Shown: positions 36,330 to 49,908 of the stretch, piece after piece
How the letters are laid out: each line of letters starts with the position of its first letter
Numbering within the stretch: position 1 is the stretch's first letter
Assembly (NCBI GenBank): GCA_039707655.1
Contig: CM077676.1
Coordinates: 80,585,395 to 80,649,394 of the forward strand
Direction: 5' to 3'
DNA length: 64,000 nt
Source: Elymus sibiricus
Taxonomy: Eukaryota; Streptophyta; Magnoliopsida; Poales; Poaceae
Notes under the pieces: generated by a model
Told to the model about the DNA's origin: nothing
Seen by the model: only the letters and a program-made list of their open reading frames with translations
Databases searched by the model: none
Program-made: the position numbers and the translations under genes

Positions 36330-37285
36330 CTCAGGGCACGTCCAACGAGCAAAGGATCGGCAACACAGTATATCTTAATTAAGAATGAAGCATGCAAGTA
36401 TATCACAAAATCACGATTAATCTGGCTACATCATAAAGACTGAGCAATAACATACCTTGAGAAGTACATCAGCTTTGGCTACAGCTTCAGAGATAACAAA
36501 TTAAGTTGTGCGCCAAAGAGACCATAACCACTGGCTTCATTTCCTTGGAAGTAGAAATGCTACAAGACCAACTTCCAAGAAAACCATTCCTGAATTGTGA
36601 AACAGTACAAGCACATTAAGTCCATGAAAATGCCATATGAAGCATAGTTTGCCACACCTGCAATTTAAGCACTAAAATAACTAGCATACAAGAGTAAGAC
36701 AAACAGCCAATAGACTACACCATAACACATGAGGAACATTACTAACCATGGCATATGTCAAAATTCACATGCATAAGAGCAGGGGTTGCTTGTTCAGTCG
36801 TCCCTTGGGACAGTAGCATTACTCAACACATATACATGAGATCTGAATCTAATTACCAGGCCAAATAATGTGTACTCAAAAATCTGAATTCAATATAAGG
36901 TCAATTTTAATGCACTCAAATCCAATACCAGACCAATTAATGTACTCAAAACAATATGAATCCAATACTAGGCCAATCTGAATCTAAGCAGAGCCAGATA
37001 TGAAATTAATACTGACGAACCCCTCCTCGTATGCAAGGAAGAAGAGTGGACACATGGGACACATGGACAAAAAACATGATAAGGATTTATCTTTTTGCAG
37101 ATTAAGGACACGACCATGACATACAGACTTGCATTCTCTAACATGAACATATCTTCAAGTTCCAAAGTACCAAGAAACATAACCTATCTAGTGCACATGT
37201 ACCCAGAAATATCTAAACAGATAACCACTGACATCACCAACGAACTTTGACAGAATACAAATGAACCGCCGGCCAATCGACTAAC

Positions 37286-37947
37286 CTTGCCGTAGGTAAG
37301 ATCAGAGCTTACAGGAGAGGAACCCACCCACGGAGATGATGACGAGGAGCAGCACATAAACGCAGGGTAGGAGGGCCCTGGCAAAGCCGAGGAGGCAGCG
37401 CCCGTCACGGCAGCGCGGTAGGCAGAAGGCGGTGGCCAGCTCCGTGGCGGCGGCGCCCCTGTACACTGCATCCATCAGCGCCATGTGTACCTCACCATAG
37501 CTCACCACCGACTGAAGATGGACCCGTGGCCGCCGCAAGGGACATTAGAGACATCTCATCAGCGTCGATCTGGTTGAGATGGCCAGCGCATAATGGGGAT
37601 CGCCGCGGCACGTGCGCTGCTCGATTGCGACCCAGGAAGGCGGATTGATCTGCGCCGGGAGGTAATGGACGGCGTCGACCGTCGTCCAGCCGCAGTAGTC
37701 GAAGCCGCCGCCACTACTGTCGCCGCAGCTCCAGGGCGTGATCTGGAATGGGGTGGGAGGTACGGGCTGGTGGCCGTGGCGGTGGGAAATATGGGGAGGG
37801 GGCGACGCATATAGAGGAGAGAAGAGAGGGCATCGATGGATCGGGACAGGTAAGGCCTGTTCTGCGGCGGCGGCGGCGCCGACGTGAAGCGGGAGGAGGA
37901 AGATTGGTGGAGTGGTGGCGGCTAAGGGGACGGGAGGAGAGAATGGG
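37286..37947 (-). pseudogene. GC-rich captured gene-like block, unit 2
   Basis: This is the counterpart of 11169-11830, with the same leader-like motif and GTTAGT donor-like end. Substitutions are scattered over all frames and do not reveal a preferred one. Confidence 0.4.
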
Positions 37948-38373
37948 GAATTAGGGTTAGGTGTGTGTGTGGACTGTGGAGTTAAATGGGCTAGCTCGAA
38001 ATTTTGCCACCTTGGCGCGTTGGCCACTTAAAATTTTGCATCTCCGCGCCCTCTCAAACTTCAGGCGTGTCCTTTTCTTTCCAATTTCTATATATCGTTG
38101 AATGACTGACTGACAAGTGGGCCAGATAAGTGGGCACAGCCGACACATCAGCAGAAGCCATCCATGACGGTTCAGATGGCATATAAAGAAAGTAAAAAGG
38201 GAGGTAGCTGGTCGATACGTGACGGTTTCCATGACGATCCCTCAATGTCCGTCATACAGGGGCTGCCATTTTGGGGGTCGTCCGCATCTTGCTGATCCAT
38301 GACGGTTTCCCTGACAGTTTCCAAGAACGTCACCCGAAATCCGTCACGGATTAACAGATTTCTTGTAGTGATG

Positions 38374-39048
38374 GGGGGAATCTCTCCCGTATGCCGAATT
38401 CTCTTACAACAATAGTTACCAAGCTAGTCTGAAGATGGCACCATTTGAAGTTCTCTATGGACGAAAATGCCGAACCCCTCTGAATTGGTCAGAAACTGGG
38501 GAACGATCACTCGTCGGACCGGACATTATTCAACAAGCTGAAGAGCAAGTCCGCATTATCCGTGAAAAGTTGAAAATTGCTCAGTCTCGTCAGAAGAGCA
38601 ATTATGACCGAAAACACCAGGTAATGGTCTACCAACCTGGCGAGCAAGCTTACCTTCGCGTCACTCCGATGAAAGGCACTCACCGTTTCGGAATCATCGC
38701 TACATTGGCCCGTTCCGTATTCTCGCCCGTCGAGGAGAAGTGGCATATCAATTGGAATTGCCGCCGAACCTTTCTCAAGTGCATGATGTCTTTCGTGTAT
38801 CGCAACTCCGACGCTGCTTCAAGGATCCTATCCGAGCAGTAGATCATGAAGTGCTTGAATTGCGAGAAGATCTATCTTATCAAGAATATCCGATCCGCAT
38901 TCTCGATCAAGCTGAGCGTCGAACCCGTCAGAAGTCGATCAAGTTCCTTCAAGTTCAGTGGTCAAATCATTCTGAAGATGAAGCCACTTGGGAACGCGAG
39001 GATCGTCTTCGTGAAGAATACGCTGCTTTCTTTCAGCCTACCTCCTAA
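38374..39048 (+). pseudogene. Tekay Pol, C-terminal part, unit 2 (frameshifted)
   Basis: This is the same integrase end and chromodomain-like region as 12257-12947, but 16 bp are missing after about 38696 (unit 1 bases 12580-12595). The lost segment lies between short TCA direct repeats, which suggests slippage or microhomology repair. The frame is shifted after FGI, and the chromodomain part continues in another frame from about 38740 to the TAA at 39046-39048. Confidence 0.92.
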
Positions 39049-39978
39049 TTCTCGGGACGAGAATTTCTTTTAGAGGAGGAGAATTGTAACATCCCCATGT
39101 AATAGCTACAGTGATCACCTTTTTAAAAGTGCCAAGTCATCATTATTAACTATGCTTGATCATCATTGCATCATATCTCATTTCAAATTCCAATTCAAAT
39201 TTCAATTCAAATTGAAGTGAAAATTAAAAGTTGTTTAAATTGAAAACTAAAATGTTCATTAAATAGCAAATAATTCATAACTAATTATGTTCAGGAAAAC
39301 AACATCCACAAAATTCACTAAGTAACTCTATCAACCTAAAACAGTAGCAAACAACAACATTTAATACCATTTTAATTAATCGAAATCTTAAATGAAATCA
39401 TATTTTATCCTAACCAATTTCTGGTGGTAGGTAATATTGCATTGTAATATTTGAACCAAGTCACACATTTTATAAAACTCATTTAGTGGCCGAACAATTT
39501 GCAAAACAGAAATAAATAAAGAAACAGAAAAAGAAAAAGAAAAGAGGAAAGAACTTACTGTGCACTTGGGCCGCAAGTGCACAGTGTAGCGCGGCCCAGC
39601 CCAGCCGGGTCGTCGTCCTCCTCGGCAGGTGTCGCCTGGCGCGCGCGCCCGAGCGCGGATGGCCTCGCTGTCGGCCATCCCGCGGCTCCCCGGCGCCGCT
39701 TAGGTCGCCCTCGCGCCTCTCTCGCCCTCCCGCAAACCCTAGCAACCCCAAAAACCCCCCTCGTCCCCTCCTGTGCTCGCGCACGAGCTCGCCCGAAACC
39801 TCCCGCGGTCGCCGTCGTCGATCCTGCGGCCACCGTCGCCTGCTCACCGCTCCACTGTGCCGGATCGACGCGCCGACCTCGACTCCTTCCTCTGCATCGA
39901 CTGGAGCGAGACGGGAGCCACCGAGCCGACCGCTACGACCTCTTCTTCCTCTTCTGCATCGCCGCCGTTCGCCGTCGT

Positions 39979-41720
39979 TGTTGGGAACGTTGCATGGAAA
40001 ACAAAAAAAATTCTACGCACACGCAAGATCTATCCATGGAGATGCATAGCTACGAGAGGGTAAGTGTGTCTACGTACCCTCGTAGACCGTAAGCGGAAGC
40101 GTTAGAACAACGCGGTTGATGTCGTCGAACAACTTCACGATCCAACCGACCGAGTACCGAACGTACGGCACCTCCGCGTTCAGCACACGTTCAGCTTGGT
40201 GACGTCCTCGACTTCTTGATCCAACAAGACGGCGAGCTAGTGGATGAGTTCCGGCAGCACGACGGCGTGGTGACGATGATGGTAATGATATCTCCGCAGG
40301 GCTTCGCCCAAGCACTGCGAAAATATGACCGAGGGACGGAACTGTGGAGGGGGGCGCCGCACACGGCTAAGACAATGTTGTGTCTCCTTTGGGGCGCCCC
40401 CTCTCCTCTATTTATATATGTGTAGGGGCTTGGAGTAGAAGGAATAGTGCCACGTGAACAGTAACCGTGAATAGTACACACGTGGACTTGGACTCCAAAG
40501 TCCAATCCTATTCCTACTAGGACTCTCCCTTTTTCCTTCCCTAGCTGCGTGGGCTTTTGAGGACTTGGTGCACCTGGCCCAATAAGGCCAGGGCGCCTCC
40601 CCTTAGCCCATGCCAGCCCTTGGGACGTGGTGGACCCACTTGTGGACTTCCGGACCCCTCCGGAATCCTCCGGAACCTTCTGGAAGCTTCCCGGTACAAT
40701 ACCGAAAAAAACTGCATCTTTTTCCGGAACCCAAAATATGACTTCCCATATATAAATCTTTACCTCTCGACCATTCCGAGACTCCTCGTGACGTCCGGGA
40801 TCTCATCCGGGACTCCGAACAATATTCGGTTACCAATTCACATAACTCATATAACACTATATCGTCAACGAACGTTAAGCGTGCGGACCCTACGGGTTCG
40901 GGAATGATGTAGACATGACCGAGACGCCTCTCCGGTCAATAACCAATAGCGGAACCTGGATGCCCATATTGGTTCCTACATATTCCATGAAGATCTTATC
41001 GGTCGAACCGCAATGACAACATACGTAATTCCCTTTGTCCGTCGGTATGTTACTTGCCCGAGATTCGATCGTCGGTATCTCCATACCTAGTTCAATCTTG
41101 TTACCGGCAAGTCTCTTTACTCGTTCCGTAATACATCATCCCGTAACTAACTCCTTAGTCAATTTGCTTGCAAGCTTCTTATGATGTGCATTACCGAGAG
41201 GGCCCAGAGATACCTCTCCGAAACACGGAGTGACAAATCCCAGTCTCGATCCATGCCAACTCAACGGACACCTTTGGAGATACCTGTAGAGCATCTTTAT
41301 GATCACCCAGTTATGTTGTGACGTTTGATAGCACACAAGGTATTCCTCCGGTATCCGGGACTTGCATGATCTCATGGTCTGAGGAACATGTATTTGACAT
41401 TCAAAAAAGCAGTAGCAATAAACAGAACGATCATATGCTAAGCTAACGGATGGGTCTTGTCCGTCACATCATTCTCCTAATGATGTGATCCCGTTATCAA
41501 ATGACAACTCATGTCTATGGTTAGGAAACCTTAACCATCTTTGATCAACGAGCTAGTCTAGTAGAGGCTCACTAGGGACACAGTATTTGTTTATGTATTC
41601 ACACATGTATTTAAGTTTCCGGTCAATACAATTCTAGCATGAATAATAAACCTTTATCATGAACAAGGAAATATAAAATAATAACAACTTTATTATTGCC
41701 TCCAGGGCATATTTTCATCA
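39979..41720 (-). repeat. Copia 3' LTR, unit 2
   Basis: This 1742-bp LTR has TG...CA ends next to the purine tract at 41721-41735. Confidence 0.95.
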
Positions 41721-41753
41721 GTCTCCCACTTGCACTAGAGTCAATAATCTAGA

Positions 41754-43110
41754 TTACATAGTAATGAATCTAACACCCATGGAGTCTTGGTGCTGATCAT
41801 GTTTTGCTCGTGGAAGAGGCTTAGTCAACGGGTCTGCCACATTCAGATCCGTGTGTACTTTGCAAATTTCTATGTCTCCATCCTTGACATATTCATGAAT
41901 GGAGTTGAAGCGTCTCTTGATGTGTTTGGTCTTCTTGTGAAACCTGGGCTCCTTGGCTATGGCAATTGCTCCAGTGTTGTCACAAAAGATTGTCATTGGA
42001 CCCGATGCACTAGGTATTACACCTAGATCGGATATGAACTCCTTCATGTGCTGCTTCCGAAGCAGCTATGTATTCCGCTTCACACGTAGATCCCGCTACG
42101 ACGCTCTGCTTGGAACTACACCAACTGACAGCTCCACCATTTAATATAAATACGTATCCGGTTTGTGACTTAGAGTCATCCGGATCAGTGTCGAAGCTTG
42201 CATCGGCGTAACCCTTTACGACGAGCTCTTCATCACCTCCATAAACGAGAAACATGTCCTTGGTCCTTTTCAGGTACTTCAGGATATTCTTGACCTCTGT
42301 CCAGTGATCCACTCCTGGATTACTCTGGTACCTCCCTGCCAAACTTATGGCAAGGCACACATCAGGTCTGGTACATAGCATGGCATACATAATAGAACCT
42401 ATGGCTGAGGCATAGGGAATGACTTTCATTTTCTCTATATCTTCTGCCGTGGTCGGGCATTGAGTCTGACTCAACTTCACACCTTGCAAGACAGGCAAGA
42501 ACCCTTTCTTTGACTGGTCCATTTTGAACTTCTTCAAAACTTTGTCAAGGTATGTGCTTTGTGAAAGTCCTATCAAGCGTCTTGATCTATCCCTATAGAT
42601 CTTGATGCCCAATATATAAGCAGCTTTACCGAGGTCTTTCATTGAAAAATTCTTATTCAAGTATCCCTTTATGCCATCCAGAAATTCTATATCATTTCCA
42701 ATCAACAATATGTCATCCACATATAATATTAGAAATGCTATAGAGCTCCCACTCACTTTCTTGTAAATACAGGCTTCACCGTAAGTCTGTACAAAACCAT
42801 ATGCTTTGATCACCTCATCAAAGCGTATATTCCAACTCCGAGATGCTTGCACCAGTCCATAGATGGATCGCTAGAGCTTGCACACTTTGTTAGCACCCTT
42901 AGGATCGACAAAACCTTCTGGTTGCATCATATACAACTCTTCTTTGAGAAAACCATTAAGGAATGCAGTTTTGACATCCATTTGCCAGATTTCATAATCA
43001 TAAAATGCGGCAATTGCTAACATGATTCGGACAGACTTAAGCATCGCTACGGGTGAGAAAGTCTCATCGTAGTCAACCCCTTGAACTTGTCGAAAACCTT
43101 TCGCGACAAG
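41754..43110 (-). pseudogene. Copia Pol, reverse transcriptase and RNase H, unit 2
   Basis: This has the same domains as 15653-17009: the YVDD motif, a TAG at 42871-42873, a frameshift near 42050 and the RNase H CDNTGAIAIAKEP stretch. The shared lesions show it was already dead before the duplication. Confidence 0.92.
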
Positions 43111-44781
43111 TCAAGCTTTGTAGACAGTGATATTACCATCAGCATCCGTCTTCCTCTTAAAAATCCATTTATTCTCAATGGCTTGCCGATCATCGGGCAA
43201 GTCCACCAAAGTCCATACTTTGTTCTCATACATGGATCCTATCTCGGATTTCATGGCCTCAAGCCATTTGTCGGAATCCGGGCTTAGCATAGCTTCTTCA
43301 TAGTTCGTAGGTTCGCCGTTGTCTAACAACATAACTTCTAGAACAGGATTACCGTACCACTCTGGTGCGGAACGTACTCTGGTCGACCTACGAAGTTTAG
43401 TAGTAACTTGATCTGAAGTTTCATGATCTTTATCATTATCTTCCTCTCTTATTGGTGTAGGCATCACGGGAATGGTTTTCTCTGATGAGCTACTTTCCAA
43501 TTCGAGAGAAGGTACAATTACCTCATCAAGTTCTACTTTCCTCCCACTCACTTCTTTCGAGAGAAACTCCTTCTCTAGAAAGGACCCATTCTTGGCAACA
43601 AAGACCTTGCCTTCGGATCTGTGGTAGAAGGTGTACCCAATTGTTTCTTTAGGGTATCCTATGAAGACGGACTTCTCCGCTTTGGGTTTGAGCTTATCAG
43701 GTTGAAGCTTTTTCACATAAGCATCACATCCCCAAACTTTAAGAAACGACAGCTTAGGTTTCTTGCCAAACCATAGTTCATACGGTGTCGTCTCAACGGA
43801 TTTAGACGGTGCCCTATTTAACGTGAATGCAGCTGTCTCTAATGTATAACCCCAAAACGATAGTGGCAAATCGGTAAGAGACATCATAGAACGCACCATA
43901 TCCAATAAAGTACGGTTACGATGTTCGGACACACCATTACGCTGTGGTGTTCCAGGTGGCGTGAGTTGTGAAACAATTCCACATTTTCTTAAATGAAGGC
44001 CAAACTCGTAACTCATATATTCGCCTCCGCGATCAGATCGTAGAAACTTTATTTTCTTGTTACGATGATTCTCTACTTCACTCTGAAATTCTTTGAACTT
44101 TTCAAATGTTTCAGACTTGTGTTTCATCAAGTAGATATACCCATATCTACTCAAATCATCTGTGAAGGTTAGAAAATAACGATACCCGCCGCGTGCTTCA
44201 ACATTCATCGGACCGCATACATCGATATGTATTATTTCCAATAAATCAGTAGCTCGCTCCATTGTTCCGGAGAACGGAGTTTTAGTCATCTTGCCCATGA
44301 GGCATGGTTCGCAAGTATCAAATGATTCATAATCAAGAGCTTCCAAAAGTCCATCCGCATGGAGTTTCTTCATGCGCTTTACACCAATATGACCTAAACG
44401 GCAGTGCCACAAGTATGTTGCACTATCATTATCAACTTTGCATCTTTTGGCATCAATATTATGAATATGTGTATCACTACGATCGAGATTCAACAAGAAT
44501 AGACCATTCACAAAAGGCGCGTGACCATAAAAGATGTTACTCATATAAATAGAACAACCGTTATTCTCTGACTTAAATGAATAACCGTCTCGCAATAAAC
44601 AAGATCCAGATATAATGTTCATGCTCAACGCTGGCACCAAATAACAATTATTGAGGTCTAAAACTAATCCCGAAGGTAGATGTAGAGGTAGCGTGCCGAT
44701 GGCGATCACATCAACCTTGGAACCATTCCCGACGCGCATCGTCACCTCGTCCTTAGCCAATCTTCGCTTATTCCGTAGCTC
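43111..44781 (-). pseudogene. Copia Pol, protease end and integrase, unit 2
   Basis: This copy keeps CGA at 44589-44592 where unit 1 has a stop, so a 549-codon frame is open from 44760 to the stop at 43111-43113. It contains the HHCC region and the three integrase core acids listed for unit 1. It is cut off from Gag by TAG at 44782-44784. Confidence 0.93.
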
Positions 44782-45723
44782 CTATTTCGAGTTACAAATA
44801 TGAGCAACCGAACCAGTATCAAATACCCAGGCGCTACTGCGAGCATTAGTATGGAACACATCAATAACATGTATATCAAATATACCTTTGCTCACTTTGC
44901 CATCCTTCTTATCCGCCAAATACTTGGGGCAGTTCCGCTTCCAGTGACCAGTCCCTTTGCAGTAGAAGCACTCAGTTTCAGGCCTGGGTCCAGCTTTGGG
45001 TTTCTTCGTGGGAGCGGCAACTTGCTTGCCGTTCTTCTTGAAGTTCCCCTTCTTTCCCATGCCCTTTTTCTTGAAACTAGTGGTTTTGTTAACCATCAAC
45101 ACTTGATGCTCCTTCTTGATTTCTACCTCCGCTGATTTCAGCATCGCGAAGAGCTCGGGAATTGTCTTCTCCATCCCTTGCATATTATAGTTCATCACGA
45201 AGCCTTTATAGCTTGGTGGCAGTGACTGAAGAACTCTGTCAATAACACTCTCAACCGGAAGATCAATTCCCAGCTGAGTCAAGTGGTTGTGGTACCCAGA
45301 CATTCTGAGTATGTGTTCACTGACAGAACTGTTCTCCTCCATCTTACAGCTAAAGAACTTGTTGGAGACTTCATATCTCTCAACCCGGGCATTAGCTTGA
45401 AATATCAATTTCAGCTCTTGGAACATCTCATATGCTCCGTGGCGTTCAAAACACTTTTGCAATCCTGGTTCTAAGCCGTAGAGCATGGCACACTGAACTA
45501 TCGAGTAGTCATCAGATCGAACCTGCCAGGCGTTCACAACGTCTGCAGCAGCTCCTGCAGCAGGTCCATCACCTAGCGGTGCATCAAGTACATAATTCTT
45601 CTGTGCAGCAATGAGGACAATCCTCAAGTTACGGACCCAGTCCGTGTAGTTGCTACCATCATCTTTCAACTTAGCTTTCTCTAGGAACGCATTAAAATTC
45701 AACGGAACAGTAGCACGGGCCAT
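44782..45723 (-). pseudogene. Copia Gag and protease start, unit 2
   Basis: This 313-codon counterpart of 18681-19622 has the zinc knuckle and DTG motif kept and the same premature TAG. A few replacements lie mostly in the Lys-rich linker. Confidence 0.93.
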
Positions 45724-46960
45724 TTATCTACAACATAGATATGCAAAGAAACCATCAAGACTAAGTTCATGATAAATTAAGTTCAATTAATCAAATTACT
45801 AATGAACTCCCACTTAAATTAACATCCCTCAAGTTAACTAAGTGATACATGATCCAAATCAACTAGCCCATGTCTGATCATCACGTGAGATGGGATAGTC
45901 ATCAATGGTGACCATCTCCATGTTGATCATATCAACTATATGACTCATGTTCGACCTTTCAGTCTCCAGTGTTCCGAGACCATGTCTGTACATGCTAGGC
46001 TCGTCAAGTTTAACCCAAGTATTCTGCTTGTGTAAAACTGGCTTACACCCGTTGTATGTGAACGTAGAATCTATCACACCCGATCATCACGAGGTGCTTC
46101 AAAACGATGAACTTTAGCAACGGTGCATACTCGGGGAGAACACTTTTATCTTGAAATTTAGTGAAGGGATCATCTTATAATGCTACCGTCGTTCTAAGCA
46201 AAATAAGATGCATAAAGGATAAACATCACATGCAATCAAAATATGTGACATGATATGGCCATCATCTTGTGCTTTTGATCTCCATCTCCAAAGCATCGTC
46301 ATGATCTCCATCGTCACCGGCTCGACACCTTGATCTCCATCGTTGCGTCGTGATCGTCTCGCCAACTATTGCTTCTACAACTATTGCTAACGCATAGCGA
46401 TAAAGTAAAGCAATTACATGGCGCTTGCATTTCATAAAATAAAGAGACAACCATAAGGCTCCTGCCGGTTGCCGATAAATTAAAAAACATGATCATCTCA
46501 TACAATAACGTATATCACATCATGTCTTGACCATATCACATCACAGCATACCCTGCAAAAACAAGTTAGACGTCCTCTACTTTGTTGTTGCAAGTTTTAC
46601 ATGGCTGCTACGGGCTTCTAGCAAGAACCGTTCTTACCTACGGTACAAAACCACAACGGTGATTTATCAAGTTTGCTGTTTTAACCTTCAACAAGGACCG
46701 GCCACAGTCAAATTCGATTCAACTAAAGTAGGAGAAACAGACACCCGCCAGCCACCTTTATGCAAAACAAGTTGCATGTCTGTCGGTGGAACCGGTCTCA
46801 TGTACGTGCACATGTAAGGTTGGTCCGGGCCGCTTCATCTTACAATACCGCCGAATCAAAATAAGACGTTGGTGGTAAGCAGTATGACGATCACCGGCCA
46901 CAACTCTTTGTGTTCTACTCATGCATATCATCTACGCATAGACCTGGCTCATGATGCCAC

Positions 46961-48702
46961 TGTTGGGAACATCGCATGGAAACCAATTTTTTTTCTATGC
47001 ACACGCAAGATCTATCCATGGAGATGCATAGCTACGAGAGGGGAAGTGTGTCTACGTACCCTCGTAGACCGTAAGCGGAAGCGTTAGAACAACGCGGTTG
47101 ATGTGGTCGAACAACTTCACGATCCAACCGACCGAGTACCGAACATACGGCACCTCCGCGTTCAGCACACGTTCAGCTCGGTGACGTCCTCGACTTCTTG
47201 ATCCAGCAAGACGGCGAGGTAGTGGATGAGTTCCGGCAGCACGACGGCGTGGTGACGATGATGGTAATGCTATCTCCGCAGGGCTTCGCCCAAGCACTGC
47301 GAAAATATGACTGAGGGACGGAACTGTGGAGGGGGGCGCCACACACGGCTAAGACAATGTTGTGTCTCCTTTGGGCCGCCCCCTCTCCTCTATTTATATA
47401 TGTGTAGGGGCTTGGAGTAGAAGGAATAGTGCCACGTGAACAGTAACCATGAATAGTACACACGTGGACTTGGACTCCAAAGTCCAATCCTATTCCTACT
47501 AGGACTCTCCCTTTTTCCTTCCCTAGCTGCGTGAGCTTTTGAGGACTTGGTGCGCCTGGCCCAATAAGGCCAGGGCGCCTCCCCTTAGCCCATGCCAGCC
47601 CTTGGGACGTGGTGGACCCACTTGTGGACTTCCGGACCCCTCCGGAATCCTCCGGAACCTTCTGGAAGCTTCCCGGTACAATACCGAAAAAAACTGCACC
47701 TTTTTCCGGAACCCAAAATATGACTTCCCATATATAAATCTTTACCTCTCGACCATTCCGAGACTCCTCGTGACGTCCGGGATCTCATACGGGACTCCAA
47801 ACAATATTCGGTTACCAATTGACATAACTCATATAACACTATATCGTCAACGAACGTTAAGCGTGCGGACCCTACGGGTTCGGGAACGATGTAGACATGA
47901 CCGAGATGCCTCTCCGGTCAATAACCAATAGCGGAACCTGGATGCCCATATTGGTTCCTACATATTCCACGAAGATCTTATCGGTCGAACCGCAATGACA
48001 ACATACGTAATTCCCTTTGTCCGTCGGTATGTTACTTGCCCGAGATTCGATCATCGGTATCTCCATACCTAGTTCAATCTAGTTACCGGCAAGTCTCTTT
48101 ACTCGTTCCGTAATACATCATCCCGTAACTAAGTCCTTAGTCACTTTGCTTGCAAGCTTCTTATGATGTGCATTACCGAGAGGGCCCAGAGATACCTCTC
48201 CGAAACACGGAGTGACAAATCCCAGTCTCGATCCATGCCAACTCAACGGACACCTTTGGAGATACCTGTAGAGCATCTTTATGATCACCCAGTTACGTTG
48301 TGACGTTTGATAGCACACAAGGTATTCCTCCGGTATGCGGGAGTTGCATGATCTCATGGTCTGAGGAACATGTATTTGACATTCAAGAAAGCAGTAGCAA
48401 TAAACAGAACGATCATATGCTAAGCTAACGGATGGGTCTTGTCCATCACATCATTCTCCTAATGATGTGATCCCGTTATCAAATGACAACTCATGTCTAT
48501 GGTTAGGAAACCTTAACCATCTTTGATCAACGAGCTAGTCTAGTAGAGGCTCACTAGGGACACGGTATTTGTGTATGTATTCACACATGTATTTACGTTT
48601 CCGGTCAATACAATTCTAGCATGAATAATAAACCTTTATCATGAACAAGGAAATATAAAATAATAACAACTTTATTATTGCCTCTAGGGCATATTTCCAT
48701 CA
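46961..48702 (-). repeat. Copia 5' LTR, unit 2
   Basis: This is a 1742-bp LTR next to the primer site. It differs from the 3' LTR of the same copy at roughly 1.7-2% of sites by eye. Confidence 0.95.
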
Positions 48703-49908
48703 GTCGTCCCCGGCCGCCTCGAGCCCTCCCCGAGCACGCTGCCACCCCCTACCGCATCGCAGTGAGCCCCTCCCCGTCTCCCCTCTCCTCTCGCCGTCGA
48801 TTTCGAGCCGTAGCGGCCACCCACAACGCGCCTGAGCCCTCCGCCGCGTGGCTCGTCGCCGGCGCCGTTCCTGCGACCAAACGGCCCCGCGCTAGTGCCC
48901 GTTGTGGTCGCCGCACCGCGTAGAGCCCGCCCAGCCGCTTAGTTGCTCGCTAGTGCCACGGTTCGCCGAGATCCACCGACGCACCAAACTCCGGCCACCT
49001 TTGCGAGCTCGCCGCCGACGTTCCCGGCCACCGCAGCCTCCGCCACCACCACCAAACGCCTTGCCGTCGACCGCTCGTTTGAACGACCCCGGCTGCGCTC
49101 GAAATTGTGCCCTGTGCGCGAAACCCGAGCGCCGCCCGAGCCGCGCCGACGCAAGAACGTGCCCGCCGGTGTTTAGACGCCGGCCGGCCGACGTGGCGCC
49201 CACGTGGCCTCCCCTGTGAGGCTGACGGGTGGGCCTAGTGGGTTCCGTTGACCAGTTGACCTGGTCAACGCGTGATTACTGTTCACTTCTGTCGCTGACT
49301 TGTGGGCCCGCGTGGTTAATTAGCGGTAAACGGTTAGTTAGTTAAAACGGTTAATTAGTATAGCCACTGACAATGCGGGCCCACTAGTTAATTAGGTTAA
49401 TTAGATTAAAATAAACTCTGTTTAATTAGCACAGTCACTGACCAGTGGGACCCACTGGTCAGGGTTGACTCTGGTCAGCCTCTGTTGACTGCTGACGCCA
49501 GCACTACGTCATGCTGACGTCACCTTTTACCATTCTGGATAATTCGGATTTAATTAATTAAAATAATTCCAGAAAATGTTTAAAACTTTGAAAAATCATA
49601 TAAATTAAACCGTAAGTCAGATGAAAATAATTTATATATGAAAAACGATCAGAAAAATATGAAGAATCCGAATATGTGATCAAAATGCCCGTCCAACACT
49701 CCTAGCTAGGTGAACATGGAACTTTTTGACTGATTTCAATAAATGAATAGTGCTCAACTTTAATAAAATAAATCCAAATAAATTCCTAAATTAACTAATT
49801 CATTTAGTTAGGCAGTAAAACACCTCTGCATATCTTTTAGGCATGTCATGCATAGTGATTGCATTTTTGCCATGAATTTATTGTTTCTTCCCCCTCCTTT
49901 CTCTCCCG

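Larger units (their letters stand above)
32646..38370. mobile_element. CACTA DNA transposon with captured gene fragments, unit 2
   Basis: This 5725-bp copy of the element at 6528-12253 has the same termini, the same ATG duplication (32643-32645 and 38371-38373) and the same captured pieces. It differs by scattered substitutions and one A-run indel. AT-rich stretches between the captured pieces hold nothing I can identify. Confidence 0.95.
39979..48702 (-). mobile_element. Copia element, BARE1/Angela/WIS-like, unit 2
   Basis: This is the 8724-bp counterpart of 13878-22601, with the same GTCGT target duplication (39974-39978 and 48703-48707), domain order and shared inactivating stops. The primer site is at 46945-46959, the leader at 45724-46944 and the 5' LTR TATA-like box at 47390-47400. 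Confidence 0.96.
23782..49883. repeat. Tandem duplication unit 2 (complete, 26.1 kb)
   Basis: This is the complete second unit. Its left edge is an abrupt switch from Tekay LTR sequence into the middle of the Athila-type 5' LTR at 23780-23782. Its right edge at 49883 is the point where unit 1 left the Tekay LTR; here the LTR simply continues. This places the extra junction between the units and makes the right flank of unit 2 the ancestral flank. Eleven substitutions over the 3423-bp pol ORF separate the units by eye. Confidence 0.95.

Noticed and set aside
1..49883. Duplication as an assembly artefact
   Set aside because: The units differ by scattered substitutions, private stops and a 16-bp deletion, and the joint links two unrelated LTRs. 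A simple redundant contig would be identical. Long reads are still the decisive test.
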